This document shows, piece after piece, positions 17,910-25,871 of a stretch of DNA of 64,000 nt. The notes under the pieces were generated by a model, which saw only the letters and a list, made by a program, of their open reading frames with translations, had not been told where the DNA came from and made no database searches. The position numbers were made by a program, and so were the translations under genes. Numbering within the stretch: position 1 is the stretch's first letter; each line of letters begins with the position of its first letter. Source of the DNA: Methylobacter sp. (lineage in GTDB: Bacteria; Pseudomonadota; Gammaproteobacteria; Methylococcales; Methylomonadaceae); assembly GCA_004299305.1 (NCBI GenBank), contig SCPZ01000097.1, positions 124,001 to 188,000 of the forward strand, read 5' to 3'.

Positions 17910-18030
17910 CGTCATACCGGCATGGGCTGCCGGTATCCAAAACACATGGATGTAATCTAGGCCTCGCCATCCCTGGCTTCTGGATTCGCTACGCGCTCTA
18001 ACGGGTCCGGCAATCCCTGCCGGAATGACG
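17910..18030. repeat. MITE-like interspersed repeat with inverted ends
   Basis: About 121 bp bounded by CGTCATACCGGCA on the left and TGCCGGAATGACG on the right, inverted with one mismatch. Each end also forms its own small palindrome (CCGGCATGGGCTGCCGG; CCGGCAATCCCTGCCGG). The right-end module recurs at 2473-2497. No transposase is encoded. Confidence 0.7.
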
Positions 18031-18201
18031 TATTGGAAATTCTCATTAAAACTGATAGGTGTTAAGCTGCCTAATTTCAAGCAGTGATAGGAAAACCCGC
18101 AGTCCTGCCAGCAGTGCCGGGTTTGTAAACGCCTGGTTATGCGGCATTTGTCTGTCACTGAGTTTGATCAGGAAGGCCCTGAGTTCAGCAGCCCCGTGCT
18201 G

Positions 18202-18246
18202 TTGACAATACACACGTCAAACCGCATCATCAATCCACGTTATCCG
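18202..18246 (+). promoter_or_regulatory. 45-nt element shared with the AMP-phosphorylase-like gene leader (copy 1)
   Basis: Begins TTGACAATA and contains the block TCAAACCGCATCATCAATCC followed by A, then TTATCCG. It matches 38 of 45 positions of the minus-strand element at 33785-33830. TTGACA could serve as a -35 box, but no good -10 box follows. It lies about 180 nt upstream of the secreted-protein gene, on the same strand. Confidence 0.5.
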
Positions 18247-18423
18247 ACCCAATGAACCGTAAGATGAATGCGCCGTCCAGACCGCCTTATCTACGACAGA
18301 CTGTCATTAGCGGTTTTTTGGAGTGAAGCGCCTTACGCAGGTTTATTTTAAACAACTGCACGAGGGGGGAATGAGTTTAATTCAGTAAAAACCCCATTAA
18401 CTTAATATTTGAGAGTAATTATC

Positions 18424-20073
18424 ATGAAAAAGAAAAATACTGTTCGTCGCTTATCTAAATTGACAATGAGCATTGCATTACTCACTGCCGGCACAGCCCA
18501 AGCGGGTTGGCTGACTGCTTACGGTACGCCGAATGATGATATGGGGATGGCAACCCCGTCATCTCAAGGCGGCTATTATATGACACTGCTGACTATCGGC
18601 TCTCTAAGCGGCTTTGCTTCCAACGATCCAAGTAATATCTTGCCTAGCGCTACGACCAAGCCTGCACCACTATTATCTTTACTGGCGGCCGATGGTACAC
18701 CGCTGTGGACGAATAAAATCAGCACGGGGGCTTATGACACTCTTTTCGCCACCGAATTGACCGATGGACGATTATTGGTACAAGGCACTACGCAAACCAA
18801 GCCGACCGCACCAAGTGATGCTGTCTGGGCAGTTTACCAAGTCAATCGGGCATCTGGAAAATTGACTCCCGTGTTTCGCAATGTTTACAAGGGCAAAGGC
18901 ATCGACTCCCTGTCCATTAATCAAGACGCACAAGGAGAGTTATGGGCGCAAGGCTCAACCTCCTCGTTCAATAGCAAAGGCGACATCGACATGATAGTTG
19001 CTAAAATCAATGCCAATACCGGCGCGCCCGAATGGAGCAGCGTGTTGAATTATGCCCATTACAACTCTGTAGCCGCTTTTATCCCTAAAGGCAATCAGTT
19101 TGTTTTGGCAGTTAATGCTGGAGACACCAGTAACCAGAAGGTACTGATTGGTTTACTAGATAATCGCGGTATGCCCGTGACTGGATCGTTTAACAAATAC
19201 GGCGCCAACGGTATTAATAGCGCGCAGGGCTTAAAATCCATCGCCAACGGCAATTACTTGCTGTACGGAACCACTACTACCACTACATCAGATTCTTTCG
19301 GTATCACACATAAAAGCAGCATGACTTTCGTGGTCAAATTGGATGCCAACCTAAACATCGTCTGGGATAAAAAATACAGTGCAGGCCAGGACGCCGACTT
19401 CACTATCACCGAAATCAACGAGAACAGTGATGGTTCTTTTACCCTGAACGGCACTGCAAACACCATGACCTATTACACGGTAATGGGCACGAGCATCCCC
19501 TTATATGTCACGCCACACCCGGCAACGATTCAATTATCCGCAACAGGTGACGATGTACTGCTCGGCAAGAGCTTTGAGTTGAATACGATGGACGCAGCGT
19601 CTTTCTTTAAAAATACTGACGGCACCTACTCGCTCAGCGGCCAAACAACCAACATAAATTTGACTAATCCAACAGCAAACTCCATCGGCAATTCAGACAT
19701 ATTATACGGTGCTTTCGATGCCAACTTTGCGCCTAGCTGGGTAAAAACCTTGGGCGGAACGAAAATCGACAGCGGCAACGTCAGACCCATAGCAGGTGGC
19801 TATAGCTTAACAGGAATGAGCAGTTCGTGGGGAGCGGGAAAATTAGACGCATTAGTCGGGGAATTGGACAGCAACGGCAACATAGCAAGCTGTGCAGGCA
19901 TCAAAAATGCGGTTATGACGGAAAAACCGTTAACTATTGTCGCCAGCGATCTAGGTTGGACACCACAAGCCGCTAAGCTCATCAGAAAAGGCTCAATTAA
20001 CAAAGCCAATATCACCAAGCTTAACGTAAGCATAAGCCCTACGATTACAGCCACGCCTGTCTGTAGTGATTAA
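18424..20073 (+). CDS. Secreted protein of unknown function, probable beta-propeller
   Basis: I do not recognise this 549-residue protein. It has a clear Sec signal peptide (MKKKNTVRRLSKLTMSIALL, cleavage near AQA-GW). The mature part is Gly/Thr/Asn-rich, with several blades of the type LLSLLAADGTPLWTNKIS, MIVAKINANTGAPEWSSVL, MTFVVKLDANLNIVWDKKY and LYGAFDANFAPSWVKTLGG, about 80-100 residues apart. These D-x-(D/N)-G/N-x-x-x-W strands resemble propeller repeats such as PQQ-like or SBBP types. The ATG at 18424 follows GAGAG and starts the signal peptide; the upstream TTG frame does not. Two Cys near the C terminus (SCAGIK, PVCSD) may form a disulfide. It is convergent with the carbonic anhydrase gene. 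Confidence 0.7.
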   Translation: MKKKNTVRRLSKLTMSIALLTAGTAQAGWLTAYGTPNDDMGMATPSSQGGYYMTLLTIGSLSGFASNDPSNILPSATTKPAPLLSLLAADGTPLWTNKISTGAYDTLFATELTDGRLLVQGTTQTKPTAPSDAVWAVYQVNRASGKLTPVFRNVYKGKGIDSLSINQDAQGELWAQGSTSSFNSKGDIDMIVAKINANTGAPEWSSVLNYAHYNSVAAFIPKGNQFVLAVNAGDTSNQKVLIGLLDNRGMPVTGSFNKYGANGINSAQGLKSIANGNYLLYGTTTTTTSDSFGITHKSSMTFVVKLDANLNIVWDKKYSAGQDADFTITEINENSDGSFTLNGTANTMTYYTVMGTSIPLYVTPHPATIQLSATGDDVLLGKSFELNTMDAASFFKNTDGTYSLSGQTTNINLTNPTANSIGNSDILYGAFDANFAPSWVKTLGGTKIDSGNVRPIAGGYSLTGMSSSWGAGKLDALVGELDSNGNIASCAGIKNAVMTEKPLTIVASDLGWTPQAAKLIRKGSINKANITKLNVSISPTITATPVCSD

Positions 20074-20133
20074 TTAACAACTCCGCGTGATACGGATATA
20101 CATTGATCTACAAGCGCTACGAGAACATTAAGT

Positions 20134-20161
20134 CATGCTCACATCACTGGATGTGAGCATG
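20134..20161. repeat. Perfect 12-bp hairpin between convergent genes
   Basis: CATGCTCACATC, loop ACTG, GATGTGAGCATG. No T run follows on either strand, so it is not a standard intrinsic terminator, though it sits where a bidirectional one would be expected. Confidence 0.7.
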
Positions 20162-20206
20162 GCGCTCGCTGAACGACTAGATAGCGTCGGTGGACGAAGC
20201 TGGTTT

Positions 20207-20788
20207 TCAGCTAATGCCGCCAACTTTTGTCGCGGCCGGCACTTCAATTAGTCGGCCTGATTTACAGTCATAGATATAGCCGTAAATAGGGATGTCGGAA
20301 GGAACCAGCGGGTGGTTTTTAATACGGGTTACATCTTCCAAAACGCTTTCTTCTTGATTCTTAATGGTCAACCAGTCGATATATTTACCTTCTGCAGACC
20401 CTGGACCTTCACAGCAATCATGCCAGCCATCGGCATCGACAGAGGCGGTTTTTAAGCTGCTGCCCAACAGACCGCGCATGACATCATCGGTAAATGTTTC
20501 CATGCCGCAGTCGGTATGATGAATAACAAACCATTCACGGGTTCCTAATAATTTATAGGAAATGACTAAAGAGCGGATTGCATCGTCACTGGCACGACCG
20601 CCGGCATTACGAATGACATGGGCGTCACCCTCGGATAAACCTGCATATTTGGCGGGATCCAAACGGGCATCCATACAGGTCAAGATAGCGAAATGTCTTC
20701 CGGGAGGCATAGGCAATGCACCTTTGTCACCGAAATCGTTCACATAATCCCTGTTTGCGGCTAAAACTTCATTAAGAATTTTGCTCAT
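20207..20788 (-). CDS. Beta-class carbonic anhydrase
   Basis: A 193-residue cytosolic zinc enzyme interconverting CO2 and bicarbonate. Zn ligands are visible in LTCMDARLD (Cys and Asp/Arg dyad near 38-42) and in IHHTDCGM (His-x2-Cys, about 89-94). [15 protein letters not shown] is the conserved active-site segment. The size and motif spacing match the short type II clade seen in mycobacteria and many proteobacteria. AGAGGTATTT precedes the ATG. The 5' leader contains a terminator-like hairpin, and the gene is divergent from a LysR regulator 186 nt away, which may control it. Confidence 0.93.
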   Translation of the reverse strand: MSKILNEVLAANRDYVNDFGDKGALPMPPGRHFAILTCMDARLDPAKYAGLSEGDAHVIRNAGGRASDDAIRSLVISYKLLGTREWFVIHHTDCGMETFTDDVMRGLLGSSLKTASVDADGWHDCCEGPGSAEGKYIDWLTIKNQEESVLEDVTRIKNHPLVPSDIPIYGYIYDCKSGRLIEVPAATKVGGIS

Positions 20789-20817
20789 AAATACCTCTCG
20801 TTATAATTATTTGGGCA

Positions 20818-20872
20818 ATAAAAAAACCGCTTGCTCCTAATCACTAAGGGGAATGAAAAAGATCAAGCGGTA
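20818..20872 (-). terminator. Terminator-like hairpin in the leader of the carbonic anhydrase gene
   Basis: On the minus strand ACCGCTTG (20865-20872), a loop of about 30 nt, CAAGCGGT and then a run of T. It ends about 30 nt before the carbonic anhydrase start codon. No minus-strand gene lies upstream, so it would stop the carbonic anhydrase transcript itself: a candidate attenuator. Confidence 0.5.
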
Positions 20873-20945
20873 GTTGACTACTATCTCCACCCGGAAGTCT
20901 ACTCCAATAAAGCAGCGTTTCAAATAGTGATACAGGTTATACAAT

Positions 20946-20962
20946 ATAAACTCAAAGTTTAT
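20946..20962. promoter_or_regulatory. Candidate LysR operator palindrome
   Basis: ATAAAC, five bases, GTTTAT, located 12 nt before the LysR start codon in the divergent intergenic region. It fits a LysR-type dyad loosely; no binding evidence. Confidence 0.35.
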
Positions 20963-20974
20963 AAAGAGAGAGAT

Positions 20975-21880
20975 ATGGCTAAATTAAATAACACACAGGT
21001 ATTTTGCCGCATTGTTGAATTGGGGACTTTTGCGGCAGTTGCCCGTGAAATGAATCTTTCCGCGATGATGATCAGCAAATACATGGCCCAGTTGGAAGAA
21101 TCGCTGGGGGTTGCGTTATTAAACAGGACAACCCGACAACTGAGCATGACGGAAGCGGGAAGAATCTACTATTACCGTAGCAAGCAGCTGCTGGATGATT
21201 TCTCGGAACTGGAAGAATACACATCGCAGATGGGGCGGCAGGTGAAAGGAACGCTAAAGGTCAGTGCGCCGATTGATTTTGGCGGGCTCTATATGGTGCC
21301 TGCCATTGATGCCTATCAGCGCGCCTATCCCGATGTAAAGGTTTTGATGACCTTACACAACAGCCAAGTTAATTTAAGCGAAGGCAGTTTCGATTTATCT
21401 ATCCTGGTCACGGATACGCTCGATTTGGGCGTAGTTGCCAGAAAAATTGCCCAAACCCGATTATGCACCTATGCTTCCCCGAACTATATCGCCGAATACG
21501 GCGAACCGAAAACCATTTCCGAATTAAGTTCGCATCGCTGCCTGCATTATATGGATACCCCTCATAAAGACTATTGGGTGTTTAATGACAACGGAAAGGA
21601 AGTTAAAATCAAAGTAAACTGGCACTTTGCCTCAAACAATGGCAGGGCCTTGTGCGAGGCGGCTGCATTGGGCATGGGCATAACTCAGGCGCCTGAGTTA
21701 TCGGTGATAAATTATTTAGAACAGGATAAGTTGATTGAAATTTTGCCGGATTTTCGTATCCCATCACTAGATTGCTATGCCACCTATCTGCAAAGACGTT
21801 TTTTGCCGGCCAAACTGGCAACGTTTGTGAATTTTTTAATTAAGTACTTTGCAGAAAACAATAGGCTTATAAACACGTAA
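20975..21880 (+). CDS. LysR-family transcriptional regulator
   Basis: A 301-residue LysR-type regulator. The winged HTH spans about residues 1-60 (VFCRIVELGTFAAVAREMNL, then MISKYMAQLEESLGVALLNR). A periplasmic-binding-protein-like effector domain follows from about residue 90 (GTLKVSAPIDFGGLYMVPAI). The sequence resembles the DhcR/YafC-like subgroup. The longer upstream frame is discarded: MAKLNNTQVF at 20975 is preceded by AAAGAGAGAG and matches the family start. It is divergent from the carbonic anhydrase gene, so that gene and itself are the likely targets. The effector is unknown. Confidence 0.9.
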   Translation: MAKLNNTQVFCRIVELGTFAAVAREMNLSAMMISKYMAQLEESLGVALLNRTTRQLSMTEAGRIYYYRSKQLLDDFSELEEYTSQMGRQVKGTLKVSAPIDFGGLYMVPAIDAYQRAYPDVKVLMTLHNSQVNLSEGSFDLSILVTDTLDLGVVARKIAQTRLCTYASPNYIAEYGEPKTISELSSHRCLHYMDTPHKDYWVFNDNGKEVKIKVNWHFASNNGRALCEAAALGMGITQAPELSVINYLEQDKLIEILPDFRIPSLDCYATYLQRRFLPAKLATFVNFLIKYFAENNRLINT

Positions 21881-22138
21881 TCGCTTAGCCCCATTAACTC
21901 AAAATTAGGAAACTGGTTTGGTTTTCCACTGTCAGCTAATGGCTTGTTCGCTGGAAATGCCATGGATTCATGGCCTAAGCGGACTATGTCGATAATGCTC
22001 GGTGGTTATTAAAGCACTGCGATTTTATGGGGAACGTGCTTTTTCCTTAGCCGTCGGTTTAATTGAAATTAAGCCAATCTTGGTGTAAAAGAACTCGTGC
22101 ACTGTGGCACAATCATTTACCTACCAGTAGGGGGCTTT

Positions 22139-22936
22139 ATGAACAGTTTGTTACGCTTGTTTTTCTCCGTCTTTTTGCTTTTAACGTCTTTTTCTGTAGT
22201 GGCAGCAACTGTCACAATTCAAAATTTTACCTTTACGCCCGGTGTTATCACCATCAACCTGGGGGATTCGGTCGAATGGGTCAATCAGGATGCAACAACC
22301 CATAGTACGACGCAAGACGCCAATCTATGGACCCATGATGTAAGCCCTGGACAATCTTTTAGTCAGGAATTTACAAAACCGGGCGCTTTTAATTACCATT
22401 GCCGCTTTCACCCTTCCATGACCGGCACCATTAAAGTTCGCACCGCTGATCAATCCCGTTTGAATATTGGACAAGGTATTATTGCCGCTACGCCTAAAGT
22501 ATTACCCATAAAACTTAACCTGACGGGGAAAATTGCCAATGATGTGTATATGGGCAGTTACCTTGTCAATGCACAGGCGGGTTGCGCAAATTGCCACAGT
22601 TGTCCGACTTACGCGGTAGGCCGCAATCCTTATAACGGAGAACTTAAACAGTTTAATGCAACAACCTATTTGGCAGGCGGCGTTCAGATAGAAGGCCAAG
22701 TTTCGCCCAATTTGACGCCCGACACTACCGGAAAACCCGCCGGTTTAACGCGGACGGAGTTTAAAGATTTACTCCGTACCGGTCATGACCCCGATGTGCC
22801 CGGCCGTATTCTGCAAGTAATGCCATGGCCTATTTTCGGGCAGATGAGCGATAATGACTTAAATGCAATTTATGCGTATTTAACCAGCATCCCCAAAGCG
22901 CAAACCCCTGCCAATACCTGTAATATGGGTCAATAA
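22139..22936 (+). CDS. Cupredoxin-cytochrome c fusion protein
   Basis: A 265-residue secreted electron-transfer protein. A signal peptide (1-23, ending VVAA) precedes a plastocyanin-like domain (24-101) with type 1 copper ligands His55, Cys88, His91 and Met94 (THSTTQD; YHCRFHPSM). A class I cytochrome c domain follows, with heme motif C149-A-N-C152-H153 and a candidate axial Met228 in VMPWP. An extra Cys155 lies just after the heme motif. The ATG at 22139 has TAGGGGG upstream; the earlier frame lacks a signal peptide. Such cytochrome domains end in MSDNDLNAIYAYLTSIP, as here. Redox partner unknown. Confidence 0.88.
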   Translation: MNSLLRLFFSVFLLLTSFSVVAATVTIQNFTFTPGVITINLGDSVEWVNQDATTHSTTQDANLWTHDVSPGQSFSQEFTKPGAFNYHCRFHPSMTGTIKVRTADQSRLNIGQGIIAATPKVLPIKLNLTGKIANDVYMGSYLVNAQAGCANCHSCPTYAVGRNPYNGELKQFNATTYLAGGVQIEGQVSPNLTPDTTGKPAGLTRTEFKDLLRTGHDPDVPGRILQVMPWPIFGQMSDNDLNAIYAYLTSIPKAQTPANTCNMGQ

Positions 22937-22992
22937 AAGGATAGGCAACCGGATGGTTATTCCTTCAAAGATATAAATACCTTTCATTTCAA

Positions 22993-23019
22993 CGGACAAC
23001 ACACCCTGTGTGTTGTCCG
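22993..23019. repeat. Perfect 12-bp hairpin after the cupredoxin-cytochrome gene
   Basis: CGGACAACACAC, loop CCT, GTGTGTTGTCCG, about 57 nt after the stop codon. No T run follows, so it may stabilise a 3' end but is not a canonical terminator. Confidence 0.7.
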
Positions 23020-23119
23020 TATTTACCGCACGATAACCAAAACCGGCCTGAGGTTTTGCATTTCGATCAAACCAGTCGATAATAGTCGCATTGTTAATTT
23101 AACCATCAATGAGAAAAAA

Positions 23120-23545
23120 ATGAGCAACGTTTTTAGTTTTACCGGCACAGTGGGCCGTGATGCAGAAGTCAGGTACTTACCGTCAGGTCAGGCCGTATTA
23201 AATGTCACTGTAGCCAATAATATAGGCTTTGGCGATAAGCAACAAACGCTATGGATTAGATGTGCAGTGTGGGGCAAGCGGGCTGAAGGGCAATTGCAAA
23301 ATTACCTGAAAAAAGGCCAGCAGGTGTTTGTTTCGGGTGAGCTAAGTCAAAGTGAATACCGGGCGCAAGATGGTTCGACTAAAACCAGCCTGGAGCTGAA
23401 TGCCAATATTATTGACTTGGTCGGCAAAAGGAACGAGTCAAACCAGCCTCCACAACAGAACTATCAATCTCCACAGCCATCAGCCCAACAAGGTTCAAGT
23501 CATGATAATTTTGACGCTCCGTATGATGATGACATCCCGTTTTAG
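23120..23545 (+). CDS. ssb: Single-stranded DNA-binding protein
   Basis: A 141-residue SSB. The OB fold covers about residues 3-105 (FTGTVGRDAEVRYLPSGQAV, LWIRCAVWGKRAE, GQQVFVSGELS). A Gln/Pro/Ser-rich linker and the conserved acidic tip DDDIPF follow, which binds partner proteins. At 141 residues and with the compact SNVFSFTG start it is shorter than chromosomal E. coli Ssb (178), so it may be a second paralogue. The next small gene begins 3 nt after its stop, suggesting an operon. Confidence 0.92.
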   Translation: MSNVFSFTGTVGRDAEVRYLPSGQAVLNVTVANNIGFGDKQQTLWIRCAVWGKRAEGQLQNYLKKGQQVFVSGELSQSEYRAQDGSTKTSLELNANIIDLVGKRNESNQPPQQNYQSPQPSAQQGSSHDNFDAPYDDDIPF

Positions 23546-23548
23546 TTG

Positions 23549-23980
23549 ATGAAAAAAATACCGAATAACCCAGTAGTCAATCGACAAACCGTGATCGTTG
23601 CCGAACACAATTTGTTGGTAGCTCATGGGCAAAGCAAGAAATTGGCGGATATACGCAAAAAGCTTCAACCGGCAAGTCCGGTTGAAGCCCTGCAGCGTGA
23701 TATGTCGGAAAAACAACGATTAACCGGCTTAAAGCCGGAAGTTGAAGCAGAACTGAACAAAGCAAGGCAACTTATTGATCAACGCATTAATGAAATAATG
23801 CGCAGTTTTCCCGAGGGCAAAAGAAACAGGCTGTTTAGTTTCAGGTTCGGTTCTGTTGATGCTGTAAAAACCATGAGTATAAAAGCCGCTTTTAAAGCAT
23901 TGGGGATTGACGATAATTTAGTGAACATCAAGTCGATCGCTGAAATGGATTTTTACGGCAATGATGCTAAAGAGCGCTAA
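23549..23980 (+). CDS. Unrecognised 143-residue protein linked to ssb
   Basis: No family recognised. The ATG at 23549 lies 3 nt after the ssb stop, so translation is probably coupled. The sequence is basic and mostly helical, with QKSKK-like patches: QSKKLADIRKKLQPASPVE, an amphipathic segment EAELNKARQLIDQRINEIM (about 73-91) and a final IKAAFKALGIDDNLVNIKS. It has no signal peptide, membrane helix or obvious metal site. Context suggests a nucleic-acid-related role; that is inference only. Confidence 0.6.
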   Translation: MKKIPNNPVVNRQTVIVAEHNLLVAHGQSKKLADIRKKLQPASPVEALQRDMSEKQRLTGLKPEVEAELNKARQLIDQRINEIMRSFPEGKRNRLFSFRFGSVDAVKTMSIKAAFKALGIDDNLVNIKSIAEMDFYGNDAKER

Positions 23981-24077
23981 CGTCTCCAGCGGTTAAAATA
24001 CCAAGGCTGACATCATGAATAAATATTCATAAAGGTCATTATTAGATGCAGGGTAGTTTACCCATAGGATGACGATC

Positions 24078-24133
24078 AAAAAAAAGACCACCTCTATAAG
24101 AGAAAAGGGAGGGCAAGCCCCAAGTGGTCTTTG
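24078..24133 (-). terminator. Rho-independent terminator of the EF-hand-like gene
   Basis: On the minus strand AAAGACCAC, a loop of about 28 nt, then GTGGTCTTT continuing into a run of T. It lies about 130 nt beyond the stop of the minus-strand gene. Confidence 0.6.
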
Positions 24134-24260
24134 CAAGAGAGAGATAACGCAACAAAAACACGGCATCCTGCCCTTCTTGTCGCTTAATAGACTAACAAAA
24201 TATATGGATAAAGTTTATTAGTACGAATACCTATATTAACCTCTATCCGGCTGTTCTTTT

Positions 24261-25328
24261 TTATACATTCAAGTCAACTTGCTGAATGGTTCCGGCTTTA
24301 CCATCTTCAGTTAAATAAATACCGGTATCGGTAACTTCCCCCAGCGATTGATTATCGGCGGTGCGTAATTGAAAGGGGGTAGTGGCATGTCCCAAATAGA
24401 TAGCGCCTATGTTTTTATCACCCAATGCAATAAGTTGCTGACTGCCATCCTCGTGTCGCTGCCAAATTCTTAAGCTGTTATAGATCGGGTCGGCTTCGTC
24501 AATAAAACTATTATTATCACTGTCATATTTGGCCAACTCTGAAAATCCGTTACCGGAATTCGGGCCGAACAGTTCAGAGCCATTGTTAATAACGCCGTCT
24601 TTATTTTTATCCAGCGCCAGAAAACCGCTGTCCGGCTTTAGTATAGCGATTTGTTCAGTCGTGCCATTGGCATCAAGATCAAATTCAAAACGCGTCTGCG
24701 ACAACTCCGCCGCATTGCCGTTAAAATTGATAACAAGAGGATCGATTTTTTTTTCAGGATCGCCTGCCCTAATGGAAAAATTCGTTTCCCGCAAAAAATC
24801 CCGGCTCATATTCAATTGGACTGAAAACTCGATACTTTTTCCGTCTTGTGTTTTGATCGATCCTGTAGCCGAAAAGCTGGCGCTTTCGGATTCCTGGTAA
24901 CGACTATGATGCTCGTAAACGAGGCCGAAACCCGCAGAGGGCGGTTGATTTTCAGGCGGGGGCGCTGTCGCTATTTCAACGTTGCTAGTATCGATTGCCG
25001 TTTCATTTGTACCGGCTGTTAATTCGCTCGGTGAAAAGAGCTTGAAATCCTGGCCGGTTAGCTCCTTAATCATCTGTTTTATGATTAACATCGTTACACT
25101 GTCATTAGCATCAGGCGGTTCACTGAGATCGAGCGATTGCTTTTCGGGTTTAAGCGTTTGAGCTGCCTTACTAATATTAACGGTTTCTATGGGTTGCTTA
25201 TTGATTAATACAGCCCTGTCCGTCGGCTCATTTTGGGTTTTCCAGGATCGAAACGACTCGGATTCTTGAGAACGTTTTAAGAATTGATGCTGGCTGTTTA
25301 ACTGGATGGCGGAACTTTTTATGATCAT
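24261..25328 (-). CDS. EF-hand-like calcium-binding protein of unknown role
   Basis: A 355-residue protein without a signal peptide. The N-terminal half is low in conservation (AQTLKPEKQSLDLSEPPDAN). The C-terminal half carries aspartate-rich loops: FDLDANGTTEQIAIL (about 216-230), LDKNKDGVINNGSELFGPN (about 237-255) and YDSDNNSFIDEADP (about 267-280). A family-typical end follows: LRIWQRHEDG, GAIYLGH and AGTIQQVDLNV. This arrangement is common in gammaproteobacterial proteins annotated as VCBS or EF-hand proteins. It has no GGxGxD RTX repeats, so it is not a clear substrate of the type I exporter at 11.2-15.6 kb. A 23-codon open frame with a strong ribosome-binding site lies 180 nt upstream. 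Confidence 0.65.
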   Translation of the reverse strand: MIIKSSAIQLNSQHQFLKRSQESESFRSWKTQNEPTDRAVLINKQPIETVNISKAAQTLKPEKQSLDLSEPPDANDSVTMLIIKQMIKELTGQDFKLFSPSELTAGTNETAIDTSNVEIATAPPPENQPPSAGFGLVYEHHSRYQESESASFSATGSIKTQDGKSIEFSVQLNMSRDFLRETNFSIRAGDPEKKIDPLVINFNGNAAELSQTRFEFDLDANGTTEQIAILKPDSGFLALDKNKDGVINNGSELFGPNSGNGFSELAKYDSDNNSFIDEADPIYNSLRIWQRHEDGSQQLIALGDKNIGAIYLGHATTPFQLRTADNQSLGEVTDTGIYLTEDGKAGTIQQVDLNV

Positions 25329-25510
25329 TAGCTTTGACCCCTGAGATAAAATTTACTCATGAGCTTTTATCGGCTGATATTGGGATTAGTTTAGGTGGCA
25401 TGAAAAATGGCGGATGACAAGCCAAGCTTGACTTCAGCTCATGTCCATGGCACTATCTCCATGGCGGCTTACTTTAAATGTAGGTATTTACTTACAAATT
25501 CCTCACCTCT

Positions 25511-25582
25511 TTAATTGCTGTCTGCGACTAATGAAAAAGTTACACCAATTATGATTAAAACAATTTCTTTAAGCTCATTCAT
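25511..25582 (-). CDS. Putative 23-residue membrane peptide
   Basis: The frame MNELKEIVLIIIGVTFSLVA plus DSN is preceded by TGAGGAGTTACG, an excellent Shine-Dalgarno sequence 6 nt before the ATG. The peptide is one hydrophobic helix with a charged N terminus, as in small membrane proteins or type I toxin-like peptides. It is too short to test by homology here. It reads toward the EF-hand-like gene and may share its transcript. Confidence 0.45.
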   Translation of the reverse strand: MNELKEIVLIIIGVTFSLVADSN

Positions 25583-25647
25583 CGTAACTCCTCAGGTTTG
25601 ATTTACCTGGGTTACACCCATTTTTATGTGTAAAAACCAGATAAATC

Positions 25648-25671
25648 GACTAAAAATGTCACTTTTTAGTC
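25648..25671. promoter_or_regulatory. Perfect 9-bp hairpin upstream of small ORF and subtilase
   Basis: GACTAAAAA, loop TGTCAC, TTTTTAGTC in the divergent intergenic region. Could be an operator dyad or a transcript hairpin. Confidence 0.45.
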
Positions 25672-25871
25672 AGTTTTACACAAGAAAAACCGCTGCAAGC
25701 CACAGATGATAGGCTGGTAGTTATGAATATGGCTTAAAAAGCCAAATTGACCAGACTTTTGTGTGTTCGTTACACCACACAAAAACCGGAATAAAAAACC
25801 GCCCAGTGCGCGTCCAAGAGACACAAAAGATCAGATTCTTTTGTTTTATTTTTAAATATAAGGAAAACAGA

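Larger units (their letters stand above)
17681..18423. other. Gene-free gap with repeat and conserved 45-nt element
   Basis: A 743-nt stretch holding an inverted-repeat-bounded element (17910-18030) and the 45-nt element at 18202-18246. A minus-strand frame whose last residues read KIRQAYSQEELDKLKATVQ (stop at 17823) looks like the tail of a real protein cut by the repeat. A plus-strand frame near 18100 contains CQQCRVCKRL, possibly a zinc-ribbon remnant. Neither is a supportable gene. Confidence 0.45.
25329..25871. other. AT-rich regulatory gap before the subtilase gene
   Basis: A 543-nt gap between divergent genes. It holds the small frame at 25511-25582, a perfect hairpin at 25648-25671, a second at 25757-25784, and several GTTACACC/TTTTACAC motifs (25539, 25611, 25627, 25675, 25769). 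No other gene seen. Confidence 0.5.

Noticed and set aside
17823..18158. 111-codon minus-strand frame
   Set aside because: Most of it is repeat. Only the last 25 or so residues look protein-like, possibly a remnant, not a gene.
24261..25328. EF-hand-like protein as cargo of the type I exporter
   Set aside because: It has aspartate-rich loops but no GGxGxD repeats, and it is 9 kb from the exporter.
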